Of a stretch of 64,000 nt of DNA, positions 53,133 through 62,324 are shown one piece after another. Source of the DNA: Sphingomonas endolithica (GTDB lineage Bacteria > Pseudomonadota > Alphaproteobacteria > Sphingomonadales > Sphingomonadaceae); the NCBI RefSeq assembly GCF_025231525.1, contig NZ_CP103057.1:2063001-2127000 (forward strand), read 5' to 3'. Numbering within the stretch: the first letter of the stretch is position 1; the number at the start of each line of letters is the position of its first letter. A program made the translations under genes and the position numbers. A model generated the notes under the pieces. The model was not told the origin of the DNA. It worked only from the letters and a program-made list of their open reading frames with translations, and searched no databases.

Positions 53133-53764
53133 GGTGCTGTCAGTCTAATGCGAACCGCTCTCCACAAGCTGCATTTCGCTCTTTGAGCACGACGGCCTAG
53201 CTCGCGATTCGACTCCACTCAGCCAGCGCGGCTGAGCGGCGTTCCTTGTATGTCTGGCGGTCGACGAGATGGCGTTCGAGATTGAAGTGATTGTGGACGT
53301 TGGCGTGCACGCTGGCAAACTTCTGTAGCGACTTCATCCGCCTGAACCTGAGCATCGCTCGCTCTCGTCTTCGGAATGACAGATGGCTGTTCTCAACCCG
53401 GTTGTTCGCCCAGCGTCCGACCTCCTGCTTCTCAGCATTACCGAGCTCTTTCATCGCTGCACGGTAGGAGCGAAGGCCGTCGGTGGTGATCGCCTCGGGT
53501 GATCCATGGCGCTTCAGCGCCTTCTTCATGAAGCGCAGCGCTGCGTCCTTGTCCCGCGTTCTAGTGATGTAGCTCTCGAGGATCTCGCCCTCGTGATCGA
53601 CCGCTCGCCAGAGGTAGACCATCTCGCCATTCAGCTTCACGTACATCTCGTCTAGGTGCCAGCGCCAGTGACGAAAGCCGCGCATCCGCGAGACGCGCTG
53701 CCGGCGGATGTCGCCAGCGAACCTCGGCCCGAACCTGTTCCACCACATCCGCACCGTCTCGTGG
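53133..53764. mobile_element. IS6-family insertion sequence, copy B (right part missing)
   Basis: The left end GGTGCTGTCAGTCTAATGCG at 53133 and the 3' two thirds of the transposase gene are present; the right end and the first 50 transposase codons are missing where copy C starts. It has the same orientation as copy C. The left boundary is exact, directly behind codon 26 of the recombinase. Confidence 0.85.
53197..53763 (-). pseudogene. IS6-family transposase, N-terminally truncated, copy B
   Basis: Encodes residues 51-238 of the 238-residue transposase (HETVRMWWNRFGPRF to EWSRIAS). All three DDE residues are still present (LDEMYVK, TTDGLRSYRA, NRVENSHLS), but the DNA-binding N-terminus is lost. 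The open frame extends a further 29 codons into the end of copy C, which is not original coding sequence. Confidence 0.85.
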
Positions 53765-54602
53765 GGTGCTGTCAGTCTAATGCGAACCGCTCTCCACACG
53801 ATGCATGTCGCTCTTTGAGCAGGCCAGCCTAGCTCGCGATCATGCTCCACTCAGCCAGTGCGACTGAGCGGCGTTCCTTGTAGGTCTGACGGTCAACAAG
53901 ATGGCGTTCGAGATCGAAGTGGTTGTGGACGTTGGCGTGCACGCTGGCGAACTTCTGTAGCGACTTCATTCGTCGAAATCTGAGCATCGCCCTCTCCCTT
54001 CGTCGGAAGGAAAGGTGGCTGTTCTCCACCCGGTTGTTGGCCCAGCGTCCAACCTCCTGCTTCTCCGCATTACCGAGCTCGTTCATGGCTGCACGGTAGG
54101 AGCGCAGACCGTCGGTGGTGATCACATCGGGTGATCCATGACGCCTCAACGCCTTCTTCATGAAGCGCAGCGCTGCGTCCTTGTCGCGGGTCCTGGTGAT
54201 GTAGCTCTCGAGGATCTCGCCCTCGTGATCGACCGCTCGCCACAGGTAGACCATCTCGCCATTCAGCTTCACGTACATCTCGTCCAGGTGCCAGCGCCAG
54301 TGACGGAAGCCGCGCATGCGTGAAATTCGCTGTCGGCGGATGTCGCCTGCGAACAACGGACCAAACCTGTTCCACCACATCCGTACCGTCTCATGGCAGA
54401 TATCGATGCCGCGCTCGAACAGCAGGTCCTCCACGTTGCGCAGCGATAGTGGAAAACGGACATACATCATCACCACCAGGCGGATCACCTCGGGCGATGA
54501 ATTGAAGTAGCGGAAAGGGCTCGCAGGCTTGCGGGGACGGGGCATGCCGATTGCCCTACCCTGGGCCGCCTAACGATTGGTGCATTTGCTCTGACAGAGC
54601 CC
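53765..54602. mobile_element. IS6-family insertion sequence, copy C (complete)
   Basis: An 838-bp element with ends GGTGCTGTCAGTCTAATGCG (left) and, inward from 54602, GGCTCTGTCAGAGCAAATGC (right). It is in tandem with copy B and joined to it without spacer. The right flank is recombinase codon 151. The two outer flanks share no target duplication, in agreement with the 372-bp deletion of host sequence. Confidence 0.88.
53829..54545 (-). CDS. IS6-family transposase, copy C
   Basis: A 238-residue DDE transposase, nearly identical to copy A (differences such as ALRRHGSPDVITTDG and NHFDLERHLVDRQ). Catalytic residues D88, D145 and E174 are present, and the frame is intact. Potentially active. 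Confidence 0.95.
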   Translation of the reverse strand: MPRPRKPASPFRYFNSSPEVIRLVVMMYVRFPLSLRNVEDLLFERGIDICHETVRMWWNRFGPLFAGDIRRQRISRMRGFRHWRWHLDEMYVKLNGEMVYLWRAVDHEGEILESYITRTRDKDAALRFMKKALRRHGSPDVITTDGLRSYRAAMNELGNAEKQEVGRWANNRVENSHLSFRRRERAMLRFRRMKSLQKFASVHANVHNHFDLERHLVDRQTYKERRSVALAEWSMIAS

Positions 54603-55897
54603 GCGGCATCGAAGGCAAAGGGTATGTGGATGGGCGGCGTCCCGCCACTTGGCTACCGGCCTGACGGACGCACACTGGAGATCGTCGAGCCTCATGCCAA
54701 CATCGTGCGCGACATCTACCGACGCTACCTGGATCTCGGCAACGTCCGTCTGGTAGTTGACCAGCTCACTGCCGAGCGGATCCACACGCCTGTCCGACGC
54801 ATGGCCAACGGTCGCGACTTTGGTGGCTGTGCGTTCAGCCGCGGGCAGATCTACGCCATCCTCAAGAACCCGATCTATGTGGGGGACATCCCGCACCGTG
54901 ACCAGCGCCATAAGGGATTGCACAAGGCCATCATCGGTCAGGATGTATGGGACGCGACACAGACTATGCTCGCCGGCCATGTGCCGGGTTTGCGACGGGC
55001 TGTGAACACGGCGAGCGGCAGCCTGCTTGCCGGGTTGATCGTCGACGATGCTGGCGAGAAGCTGATCGCGGCGCATGCCTGCAAGGGTAAGGTGCGCTAC
55101 CGTTATTACGTCAGCCACTCGACGCACCACGGGGTCAGCGACAGCAAGGCGCTGCGTATCCCGGCACGCGAGATCGAGACGGCAACCGTCGAAGCTCTGG
55201 CCGCCGCGTTCGACGATCCGATCGCACTTATGGCGCGCGCGTCGATCCCGCTCGCGCCGGCGGACTTGGCGCGCGTTTTCGGCGCCGCATGTACCGCTGC
55301 TGCGGCGATACGGTGCCGCGATCCTGAGATGCTGCGCGCGCTGGTCGCCAAGGTGATCGTGCATCCCACCATGCTGCAGATCGAGCTCGTGACCGCGGCG
55401 ATGGCGAAACACCTGTCGGTGGCAACGAGCGCCGAGGACGAGGCTACCTTGCTTCTCACCTGCCCGACACGGCTGACGCGGACAGGCCACAGGCTTCGGA
55501 TTGTGCAGAACGATGGTCGCGCTATCGCAGCCGCACCACCTGACGCCTCGATGATCAAGCTTCTGGTCAAGGCGCAGCGCTGGTGGACGCAGCTTCAACG
55601 CGGCGAGATCACCGTCCAGGAACTGGCACAAGCCGAGGGGGTCGTAAAATCCTACGTCACCCGCATCGTCCGCCTGGCGTTCCTGGCACCTTCGATCATC
55701 GACGATGTGCTAGCTGGTCGCCAGCCCGCCACGCTCGATGCCAGACGGCTCGCGTTTACCGCTGACCTGCCCACCAGCTGGACCGAGCAGCTGCGGCATT
55801 TCGAAGTTGGTCGCCAAATCAGTTAGGCGGTCGTTTGCGCTGCACGTCAGCGAAGCGGACACCGGCGGCACGAAGTCTGCGCACTCTCCAACAAGGA

Positions 55898-56293
55898 CTA
55901 ACGCCGCACCCGGCCTAAGCGACTACTTTCAAAAGACACGACAGCCCCGGCGTTGTCGCCCAGCGGAACCTCAGCGATCCCGTAGACGCCGCGCGCACCG
56001 TTGGAGCCGAGCATGACGCCCATCTCGCCGTGAATGCCCCGCCCGCCGCTCAACGACACGCCCTGCTCTCCACGAGCTGTGGCGGCACTCTCCACAGTGT
56101 TGTTGCCGAGGATCGTATTCCGCTCCGCGTTAGTCAGACGAATTGTGTCTTCTGTTGCGCCCGGCGCGGGACGGGCGATCGTGGGTGCCGGTGATACGGT
56201 CGACTGGGCAAAGCACGGTGTCCCGAAACTGGAGACGCCCGCAAGGGCGAGCAGGATCGGGAGGACATGATGCGAGTGCGCTGATTTGGGCAT
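55898..56293 (-). CDS. Small exported hypothetical protein (module copy 2)
   Basis: A 131-residue protein corresponding to 4011-4406, with the same signal peptide (MPKSAHSHHVLPILLALAG, cleavage after CFA) and only scattered substitutions. It is convergent with the broken recombinase. The frame extends upstream to 56482 with sequence not shared with copy 1, so the start at 56293 is kept. Function unknown; conservation of the pair argues that it is a real gene. Confidence 0.7.
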   Translation of the reverse strand: MPKSAHSHHVLPILLALAGVSSFGTPCFAQSTVSPAPTIARPAPGATEDTIRLTNAERNTILGNNTVESAATARGEQGVSLSGGRGIHGEMGVMLGSNGARGVYGIAEVPLGDNAGAVVSFESSRLGRVRR

Positions 56294-56548
56294 TTCCCAC
56301 TCTAGACCGGACAGGCAAGATCGCAAGCAGCGACTGACGACACACAAAACATGCAGGCTGCGGACCCGTGCCTGCCACGCCGGTTCTGGGGCGTGCGAAA
56401 GATCGTTTTTTGAAGCTGGTGCTGGGCGGTATCGTTGTAAGTAGCCGTGTCGCTCGAACGTGCGAACAGCAGGGAATGTCACCGCCGTTCCATCTTGTTC
56501 GGGATCTCATGATGATTGTTGTTTACCGCTTAGGGCTACAAGCACCTG

Positions 56549-57718
56549 ATGATCAGAAGACGCATCATTCGCGCGCTCGCTGAAAGGCTTCCAAGCGGCG
56601 TTCATCGCGAGTTGGTGGCCATGCTCTACACCACGGTAGCGCCGCTCATCATGGTCGGCGTGATTGCCGCTGCCATTGGCGCTATCGTTGCGGTTCGCCT
56701 CCAGAGCCTGAGCATTGCACTTGTGGCCCTTGGCATCATCGCTTGGACAGCCTGTCGTCTGGCGCTTCTCCTCGCCTATCGAAAACGCGCGGCGACATAC
56801 AAGATGAACGGCGTAGAGGTCCGGCGCTTCGAGGCACTCTATGCTGTTGGAAGCATCGGATCAGGCCTGCTGTTGGGCGGCATGAACTTTGCGGCGTTGC
56901 GCAGTGAGGACGCGGGCATTCACATGCTCACCAGCGCCTTGATCTTTGGCTACGGCGCCGGTCTTGTCGTCCGGATTTCGGTTCGTCCGATGATTTTTGC
57001 CGCAAGCCTTACTGCCGCGGTTTTGCCTTCTATGGCCGGTCTGCTGATGCATATTGGGGAGCCTTCGCGGCATGGCTTACCCTACGGGGTAACGGCACTA
57101 CTTTACTGCGCGTTTGCGCTCGGCAGTGCCGAGTCCGCGCGCTTTCTCTACCGCTCTACCGTCAACCAGCTGGTTACCGCCCGAACCCTGGCGGGTCTTG
57201 CGCGCCAGGATGTGCTGACCGGCCTCGCCAACCGGTTGCTCCTTCGAGAACGGTTCGACGAGAGTATCGCCGCGATCTCGAGGGCCGGCGACCTGGTCGC
57301 GCTTCACCTGCTCGATCTCGATCGGTTCAAGCCGGTCAACGACCGATACGGACACCCGACAGGCGACGCGGTCTTGAAGGCTGTCGCAGACCGGCTCTCC
57401 AGCCTTATCCGTCCTGGCGACACCGTGGGCCGGATCGGCGGCGACGAGTTCGCCGTTATTCAGACCGGCATCAGGGATGTCAGCCAGGCGCAAGCGCTGG
57501 CTGATAGGATTGTCGCGGCGCTCGCCCAGCCATTTGAGGTCGGCGCAGCATCGATAAACATCGGCACGAGCATCGGGATCGCCTTTGCTCCCCGGGACGG
57601 TCTGGATCTCGAGCATCTTTCGTCTCGAGCCGACACGGCGCTCTATGCCGCCAAGCGCCAAGCACGCGGGACAGTGACCGTGTGGGATGAGAGTAGCGCA
57701 AGCACTGTTGCAGCGTAA
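56549..57718 (+). CDS. Membrane-bound diguanylate cyclase (GGDEF), paralogue of 43484-44629
   Basis: A 389-residue protein with about six hydrophobic helices in the first 200 residues and a C-terminal GGDEF domain (DVLTGLANRLLLRERF, LDLDRFKPVNDRYGHPTGD, RIGGDEFAVI with GGDEF at 297-301). It has the same layout as the cyclase at 43484. It stands just beyond the right end of the second module copy, whereas the first copy is followed by an unrelated gene. Confidence 0.9.
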   Translation: MIRRRIIRALAERLPSGVHRELVAMLYTTVAPLIMVGVIAAAIGAIVAVRLQSLSIALVALGIIAWTACRLALLLAYRKRAATYKMNGVEVRRFEALYAVGSIGSGLLLGGMNFAALRSEDAGIHMLTSALIFGYGAGLVVRISVRPMIFAASLTAAVLPSMAGLLMHIGEPSRHGLPYGVTALLYCAFALGSAESARFLYRSTVNQLVTARTLAGLARQDVLTGLANRLLLRERFDESIAAISRAGDLVALHLLDLDRFKPVNDRYGHPTGDAVLKAVADRLSSLIRPGDTVGRIGGDEFAVIQTGIRDVSQAQALADRIVAALAQPFEVGAASINIGTSIGIAFAPRDGLDLEHLSSRADTALYAAKRQARGTVTVWDESSASTVAA

Positions 57719-57816
57719 TCGCCCGACCCGGCCACTTTGCATAAACCGGTAAGACATAGCGTTCCCTGGACGGAGATCTTCAGCTTCGGTTCAGCCGCGT
57801 AGCGCCATACGGAAGC

Positions 57817-58209
57817 ATGATTAGATCAATGCTTCTAGCAGCAGCCGCTTTCGCAACCCCTGTCGTTGCGGCCCCTCGCGATACTCCAGAACTACAATTG
57901 CAAAAAGTTCTCGCCGGCCGAGTTGCTGGCAAGCCCACCGACTGCATCAGCCTGTCGAGCGTGAACTCGACCCAGATCATCGACGGCAGAGCGATCATCT
58001 ACAAGGCAGGCGGAAAGGTCTACGTCAACGAGCCACGCTCCGGCGCTGAGACACTGCGCGACGACGACATCCTGCTCACGCAGACATTTGGCTCGCAACT
58101 ATGCAGCATCGACTCTGTCAAACTGCTGGATCGCGGGGCTCGCTTCCAGCGCGGGTTTGTGACCTTGGGCAAGTTTGTACCGTACAGCTTGGTGAAGGTG
58201 GCTGGCTGA
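57817..58209 (+). CDS. Small exported hypothetical protein, 130 aa
   Basis: A protein with a short signal peptide (MIRSMLLAAAAFATPVVAA) and a mature part with two cysteines (DCISLSS and QLCSIDS) that could form a disulphide, which fits a periplasmic location. The strand-rich sequence (STQIIDGRAIIYKAGGKVYVNEP) looks like a conserved sphingomonad protein; no named family is recognised. Confidence 0.65.
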   Translation: MIRSMLLAAAAFATPVVAAPRDTPELQLQKVLAGRVAGKPTDCISLSSVNSTQIIDGRAIIYKAGGKVYVNEPRSGAETLRDDDILLTQTFGSQLCSIDSVKLLDRGARFQRGFVTLGKFVPYSLVKVAG

Positions 58210-58531
58210 TCAACACTGGTTGACTTGGCAGCCGACCCACACACCCCAGCATAAACGACACATCCTCAAGCTTGGTTGGGGGGTTGGCTACGAACAGCGG
58301 CCAGGTCACGACAGCGCTCAACTGACGCTCCCATCCACTGAGTTCGTGCTTTCGAGTAGAATTGTGGGTCCGCCACCCGGCTAGACAGCTGATGTGATCC
58401 AGGTGCACAGATCCGGAGTACCGGCTCGCTGCGGAAGCATCGTTCATTGAGCTTCGAGATTGTACGACGGAGCGGACTTCGAATTTCGTTGCTGTCATGA
58501 AGTCGGACTTGGGTTCCCTCGCCGGGATGGC
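58210..58531. other. Intergenic region
   Basis: About 320 bases with no convincing gene, repeat or terminator. Open frames on the minus strand are not protein-like. Confidence 0.4.
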
Positions 58532-59050
58532 TCAGCGCGGCTGAGGGACCTTCGGATTGATGAACGTGCTTTGAAAATTTCGGATGCGCCACCCCTCTTT
58601 AGTCCGAACCAGAACATCGGTCACGCGTCCCTGCGGATCGGCATAGCGCGTCCCGTCGGGGTCAGAGTATGGCTTCAGCCGCCAGCGATATTGCAGGATC
58701 GCGACCTTTGGCGTGACCGCGCTCACGGTGACGTCGCTCGCCACGATGGGGTTGTCCGCATAGATCCGGGTCAGAGCAAACGCGATCCCCTGCTCGATCT
58801 CGTAGCGGCCACGCCACCACATCCCATAAGCGTTGATGTGCTCGGCATCCGGTACGAACTGCCGGGCATAGGCCGCCGCGTCGTGGGTTCGCCAAGCAGC
58901 TGCCATAGCCGGCACCATTGCTTCGATGGCGGCCACATCCTGGGATGATAGCATGGTTCTCATCTCCTGAGCCGGTGCTGCATGCGTGGTAACCGATGCG
59001 ACGATCAACAGGGTACCCGTCATCATGGCTTTGATACACCCGGCGATCAC
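58532..59050 (-). CDS. Exported SnoaL/NTF2-like protein (SgcJ/EcaC type)
   Basis: A 172-residue protein with a signal peptide (CIKAMMTGTLLIVASVTTHA) and an NTF2-like cone: AIEAMVPAMAAAWRTHDAAAYARQFVPDAEHINAYGMWWRGRYEI, ending in GWRIRNFQSTFINP. The pattern matches the SgcJ/EcaC family, which has no established activity. A GTG at 59050 overlaps the stop of the upstream gene (GTGA); an ATG at 59026 is an alternative. It forms an operon with the related gene upstream. Confidence 0.8.
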   Translation of the reverse strand: MIAGCIKAMMTGTLLIVASVTTHAAPAQEMRTMLSSQDVAAIEAMVPAMAAAWRTHDAAAYARQFVPDAEHINAYGMWWRGRYEIEQGIAFALTRIYADNPIVASDVTVSAVTPKVAILQYRWRLKPYSDPDGTRYADPQGRVTDVLVRTKEGWRIRNFQSTFINPKVPQPR

Positions 59051-59568
59051 GACTGGACGCCCTTCAGTGTCGGGTCGAAACGCTGCGCCTCCTCCACAAT
59101 CGTGATATTGGCGCCGTGGACGATCACAAAGCGATCGCCTTCAGGCGCCAGCACCAATGACATTCTGTCACGGCTCGGCGGATTGAGGTGGCCATCCGGC
59201 GTCTTGAATGCGCCCAGCGACCACCGCGCGACGACAGTCACGGCCCCACCTGCGATAGGCACGATGGACTCGATCGCTTCTAACGACTGGTGCACTCCTT
59301 TGAACATGAGCTCGAAATAGACGTGGTGGGCATGCTCGACTTCTGCACGCCCCTTCCAGTGCATGCCAACAATGTTGACCCAGTGCGCATCAGCCCGGAA
59401 CAGAGCGAACATGGCGTCCATATCGGATGCATTCCAAGCTGCGAGCCACCGGTCGAGTAGATCCTCGACCTTTCGCGTTACATCGTCTGATGCCATGGTC
59501 GCTCCTTTCGCCGCTAAGGGCATCATGGGTAACGCCATCAAACTGATGGCCAGATCGCGTCGTGTCAT
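59047..59568 (-). CDS. SnoaL/NTF2-like protein with possible Tat signal
   Basis: A 173-residue paralogue-like neighbour of the gene at 58532. The N-terminus has TRRDLAISLMALPMMPLAAKG, a possible twin-arginine signal. The NTF2-like part has LLDRWLAAWNASDMDAMFALFRADAHWVNIVGMHWKGRAEVEHAH. ATG 59568 is preferred; a GTG one codon earlier is possible. GGGAG lies upstream. It is probably controlled by the AraC-type gene next to it. Confidence 0.8.
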   Translation of the reverse strand: MTRRDLAISLMALPMMPLAAKGATMASDDVTRKVEDLLDRWLAAWNASDMDAMFALFRADAHWVNIVGMHWKGRAEVEHAHHVYFELMFKGVHQSLEAIESIVPIAGGAVTVVARWSLGAFKTPDGHLNPPSRDRMSLVLAPEGDRFVIVHGANITIVEEAQRFDPTLKGVQS

Positions 59569-59634
59569 CACTTGTCACTCCCGTTGATGCGGGAGAACTA
59601 GCCAAGAGAAACTGGGCCGGATTGAACGAATCCG

Positions 59635-60426
59635 TCATGGGCCTGACCATTCCGCAAAGAAGCGCGCGGGCGTTGTGCCGCTAAATGCGTGGGAGTCGCG
59701 GATGAAATGCGCCTGATCGGCATACCCTGCATCGTGTACAAGGTCCGTCCAGACCGCTGCGGGATTTGCCTCCTTGGCCGCCAGTACGGCGTTGAACCGA
59801 ATAGTTCGAGCATAGAGCTTCGGCGGAAGCCCGACCTGCGCTGTAAACCGACGTGTGAATTGCCGCTCACCCAAGCCTGAGTGTCGGGCGAGCGCATCGA
59901 TCCTGAGGCGCCCGCCGGTCCGCGACAACAGCCAACCTGCATGAGCGACTGCGTCGAGCGGTCGGGCAATGGCAACACGATCATAGACCCACCGCTCGGC
60001 ACTGGCCACGCGCGCGTCGAAATCCGCCGCGCCGAGCACCATGCTACGAAGCACTTCAGATGCGGCGCCGACGATATCCATAGCGTTGACGCCTTCATCG
60101 ACGATCTCCGACATGTCGATGCCGAATAATGCGTGAAAGCCGCCTGGCTGGAACCGGATCGTGAAGACGTCGATCTCGCCCGTCATGAACAACTGGGTGC
60201 TGCGGTAGCTTTGCGGTCCGACGACGACCATCTCGGGTGAGGCTTCCCGCTGGCCATCGCCGTGCGACACACCATAGCGCTCGGCGAGATAGATCTCGAT
60301 GAACTGATCGGGTCGCGCCGGAAGGGGCTTAGTGATCACGTCGTCGTTCAGAACTGCGCGGCGTTCGCTGAACGAGCGAACGACGGACCTGATCGCAGCA
60401 CCTGCCGTTGCCTTACAAACCCGCAT
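59635..60426 (-). CDS. AraC-family transcriptional regulator
   Basis: A 263-residue regulator. The N-terminal half (IEIYLAERYGV, VVVGPQSYRSTQLFMTGEIDVFTIRFQPGGFHALFG) resembles the ligand-binding part of AraC proteins with a DUF6597-like domain. The C-terminal HTH region has LRIDALARHSGLGERQFTRRFTAQVGLPPKLYARTIRF and DAGYADQAHFIRDSHAFSGTTPARF. It lies upstream of the two SnoaL-like genes on the same strand, with 67 bases in between. The frame is open to 60564 but homology starts near 60426. Confidence 0.88.
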   Translation of the reverse strand: MRVCKATAGAAIRSVVRSFSERRAVLNDDVITKPLPARPDQFIEIYLAERYGVSHGDGQREASPEMVVVGPQSYRSTQLFMTGEIDVFTIRFQPGGFHALFGIDMSEIVDEGVNAMDIVGAASEVLRSMVLGAADFDARVASAERWVYDRVAIARPLDAVAHAGWLLSRTGGRLRIDALARHSGLGERQFTRRFTAQVGLPPKLYARTIRFNAVLAAKEANPAAVWTDLVHDAGYADQAHFIRDSHAFSGTTPARFFAEWSGP

Positions 60427-60847
60427 GATCCTGGACCAATCCGTAGGGGGTGCAGTAATGTCTACTGATCTTCCCTGCGATGGCCATAGGCAACACTGGT
60501 GCTTAGCTTGACCAGACAGAATGCAGTATGGGGATCGAGGGTCACCGCACACGCGTCTAAGCACCTAATGAGCAAATGATAGCTAGTCACCAGGCGCCAT
60601 TTAGATGATCGATGTCGCGGCCCTCTTTGGTTAGCTTCTCCGCCTTGCGGGGATCGTTCGTGTCGGTAAGATCAGCGGTGGTGGTTTCGCCCGGGTTCTA
60701 TCCTTCCAAGTGTCGACCAGATCAACGCTTGGGCAGTGGAGATGGGCACGGACGATGCAACCGCTCGGTATCGACGTTTGGGCTGAGTCCGCTATCTTTC
60801 AAGGGGTAGATAATGGCCGCCAACGCGACGGCGTATCAAGGGATGAC
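60427..60847. other. Intergenic region
   Basis: About 420 bases between the divergent AraC gene and the small YozE-like operon. No gene, repeat or structured element was recognised; it should contain both promoters. Confidence 0.4.
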
Positions 60848-61096
60848 ATGGCAGACGAGAACGAACCAGAAAGCTACCGTCACCAGCGCGAATCCTTTGC
60901 CAGCTGGCTGCTCGCACAGCGCAACCGCGGCGATTGGGTGGACGATCTCGCCAACGCCGCGCGTGCAGATCACACGTTCCCGGCGGACGGGGACGCAGAA
61001 ACAGTGCGGGCCCATTTATTCACGCAGCAGGTCGACGACGACACCTTCCTGGCGATCGATGACGCCGAAGCCGCCTGGCGGAGCTTGACCCCATGA
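60848..61096 (+). CDS. YozE SAM-like family protein
   Basis: An 82-residue protein with the YozE_SAM_like pattern: SFASWLLAQRNRGDWVDDLANAARADHTFP, then TVRAHLFTQQVDDDTFLAIDDAEAAW. The frame is open further upstream, but homology begins at MADENEPES (60848). It overlaps the next gene by four bases (ATGA). Function unknown; family members are small cytoplasmic proteins. Confidence 0.78.
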   Translation: MADENEPESYRHQRESFASWLLAQRNRGDWVDDLANAARADHTFPADGDAETVRAHLFTQQVDDDTFLAIDDAEAAWRSLTP

Positions 61097-61398
61097 GCGA
61101 TCATTCGACTCCTGGCCAGCTGTACGAACTCGGCCGCGCTCTGCTCGACGAACATGGACCGTCATACGTCGGAACCATCCAATCTTTTGCCGAGGGTGTG
61201 CGCACTGAAGGGCGGATGGCGGATGCAGACGAAGCGATGCTCCAATGCGACCGTATGCACGCGATCCTGCTGAGTAACCGCGATCTGGTCGTGCAGTACT
61301 GCGTTAGCCACGGACAGGCTGGCGACCCTTGGTCAGCCGCTTTGGCTGGGGAGCTGGAGCGCCGCGGGATAGACACGTGCTCCGGAGGTGATCAATGA
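61093..61398 (+). CDS. Small hypothetical protein, paralogue of 28691-28987
   Basis: A 101-residue protein sharing RALLDEHG, FAEGVRTEGRMADADEAM, QCDRMHAILLSNRDLV and GDPWSAALAGELERRGIDT with the protein at 28691-28987. It is translationally coupled on both sides (ATGA with the YozE-like gene and ATGA with the DUF1003 gene), so the three proteins are probably made together. Function unknown. Confidence 0.75.
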   Translation: MSDHSTPGQLYELGRALLDEHGPSYVGTIQSFAEGVRTEGRMADADEAMLQCDRMHAILLSNRDLVVQYCVSHGQAGDPWSAALAGELERRGIDTCSGGDQ

Positions 61399-61937
61399 CG
61401 CAGCCATTGGTGCCCCCACCTGGGCCAGTCCAACTTAGTGAAGCTCTCGAGCGTAACATCGCGGCACTCGAACGGCGTCAAGCGATGGAGGCTGCATCGG
61501 CATCGTTGGAAGACCGGGTCGCTCAGGCGATCACCGCCTTCACTGGCAGCATGCGCTTCGTGTACCTGCACCTGGTTGTTTATGCCGCCTGGATTGCAGT
61601 GAATTCGGGCATTGTTCCTTGGCTCAAGCCATTCGACCCAAGCTTCGTGATTCTGGCGTCTGAAGCCTCCGTTGAGGCTATCTTTCTCTCAACCTTCGTC
61701 CTGATCAGCCAAAACAGGATGCAGCAAGCGGCTGACAAGCGAGCGGATTTGGACCTGCACATCAACCTTCTGGCGGAGCATGAGTTGACCAAGCTCGCCG
61801 TCGTTGTGAACGCAATCGCAGAAAAAATGCAGGTCTCTGTTCCTGCAGAAATGACTGAAGTTGAGCGGGATATCGCCCCAGAGGCGGTTCTGGACGAGCT
61901 TGAAGGGAGAAAGCAGGGCGGCGGCGAGACCAACTAG
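61395..61937 (+). CDS. DUF1003 domain-containing membrane protein
   Basis: A 180-residue protein with two transmembrane helices (FVYLHLVVYAAWIAVNSGIVPWL and ILASEASVEAIFLSTFVLIS) followed by QNRMQQAADKRADLDLHINLLAEHELTKL, the hallmark of DUF1003. It sits in the inner membrane with a cytoplasmic C-terminal helix. The role is unknown; related proteins are often found among stress genes. Confidence 0.88.
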   Translation: MTQPLVPPPGPVQLSEALERNIAALERRQAMEAASASLEDRVAQAITAFTGSMRFVYLHLVVYAAWIAVNSGIVPWLKPFDPSFVILASEASVEAIFLSTFVLISQNRMQQAADKRADLDLHINLLAEHELTKLAVVVNAIAEKMQVSVPAEMTEVERDIAPEAVLDELEGRKQGGGETN

Positions 61938-61968
61938 AGCATCGGCTCACGTGCACGTAGCAGTCCGC

Positions 61969-62184
61969 TTAACGGGGCCTGCGCAAATGTGCGATGCTTA
62001 TCCAGATCTGAGCGCCGCCGCCTAGCAGCGTCGCAAAGACGCCGATCCTGCGCAGCATTCCAAAGTTTTCCGGAGACACAGATGCGCCAAGGATGATCAG
62101 AACTCCTGCCAATGTAACTGCGTGGAGCCACACGAGGCGTTTTCGGAAGCGTTCCCGCAGCTCGGCTTGCGATTGCCGGAGCAT
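61969..62184 (-). CDS. Small two-helix membrane protein, 71 aa
   Basis: A protein with two hydrophobic segments (LVWLHAVTLAGVLIILGASV and IGVFATLLGGGAQIWISIAHL) and a basic start (SQAELRERFRKR). No family is recognised. Its ATG overlaps the stop of a 46-residue gene upstream (TGATG), which supports its reality. Confidence 0.6.
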   Translation of the reverse strand: MLRQSQAELRERFRKRLVWLHAVTLAGVLIILGASVSPENFGMLRRIGVFATLLGGGAQIWISIAHLRRPR

Positions 62185-62324
62185 CAGCCTCCCTCGTGCT
62201 CGGCACCAGTTTGACCCCGCCGGCGTAGCAGCCGCTGCATCGACGGCACCTGGTCGAAGATCGAAACTGCCTCGACCTCGAACGTCAGCAAGACGATAGC
62301 AGCGAACTTCGGTAGGTCACTCAT
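62184..62324 (-). CDS. Very small gene, 46 aa, coupled on both sides
   Basis: A 46-codon frame starting MSDLPKFAAIVLLTFEVEAV and ending GAEHEGG. The ATG (62324) overlaps the stop of the ferritin-like gene (ATGA) and its stop overlaps the start of the 71-residue membrane protein (TGATG). Coupling on both sides argues that it is translated. No function can be assigned. Confidence 0.55.
   Translation of the reverse strand: MSDLPKFAAIVLLTFEVEAVSIFDQVPSMQRLLRRRGQTGAEHEGG

Larger units (their letters stand above)
53055..55826 (+). pseudogene. Serine recombinase gene broken by IS6 insertions and a deletion (module copy 2)
   Basis: The 5' part (53055-53132) encodes 26 residues up to AFNSLD, matching copy 1. 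IS6-family DNA occupies 53133-54602. The 3' part resumes in phase at 54603 with AASKAKGMWMGG and continues to 55826, nearly identical to the C-terminal two thirds of copy 1. Residues 27-150 (372 bp, equivalent to 2344-2715 in copy 1) are missing. The deleted part holds most of the catalytic domain, so recombinase activity must be lost. A separate protein starting at the ATG 54624 could still be made (400 residues, DNA-binding part only). Confidence 0.9.
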
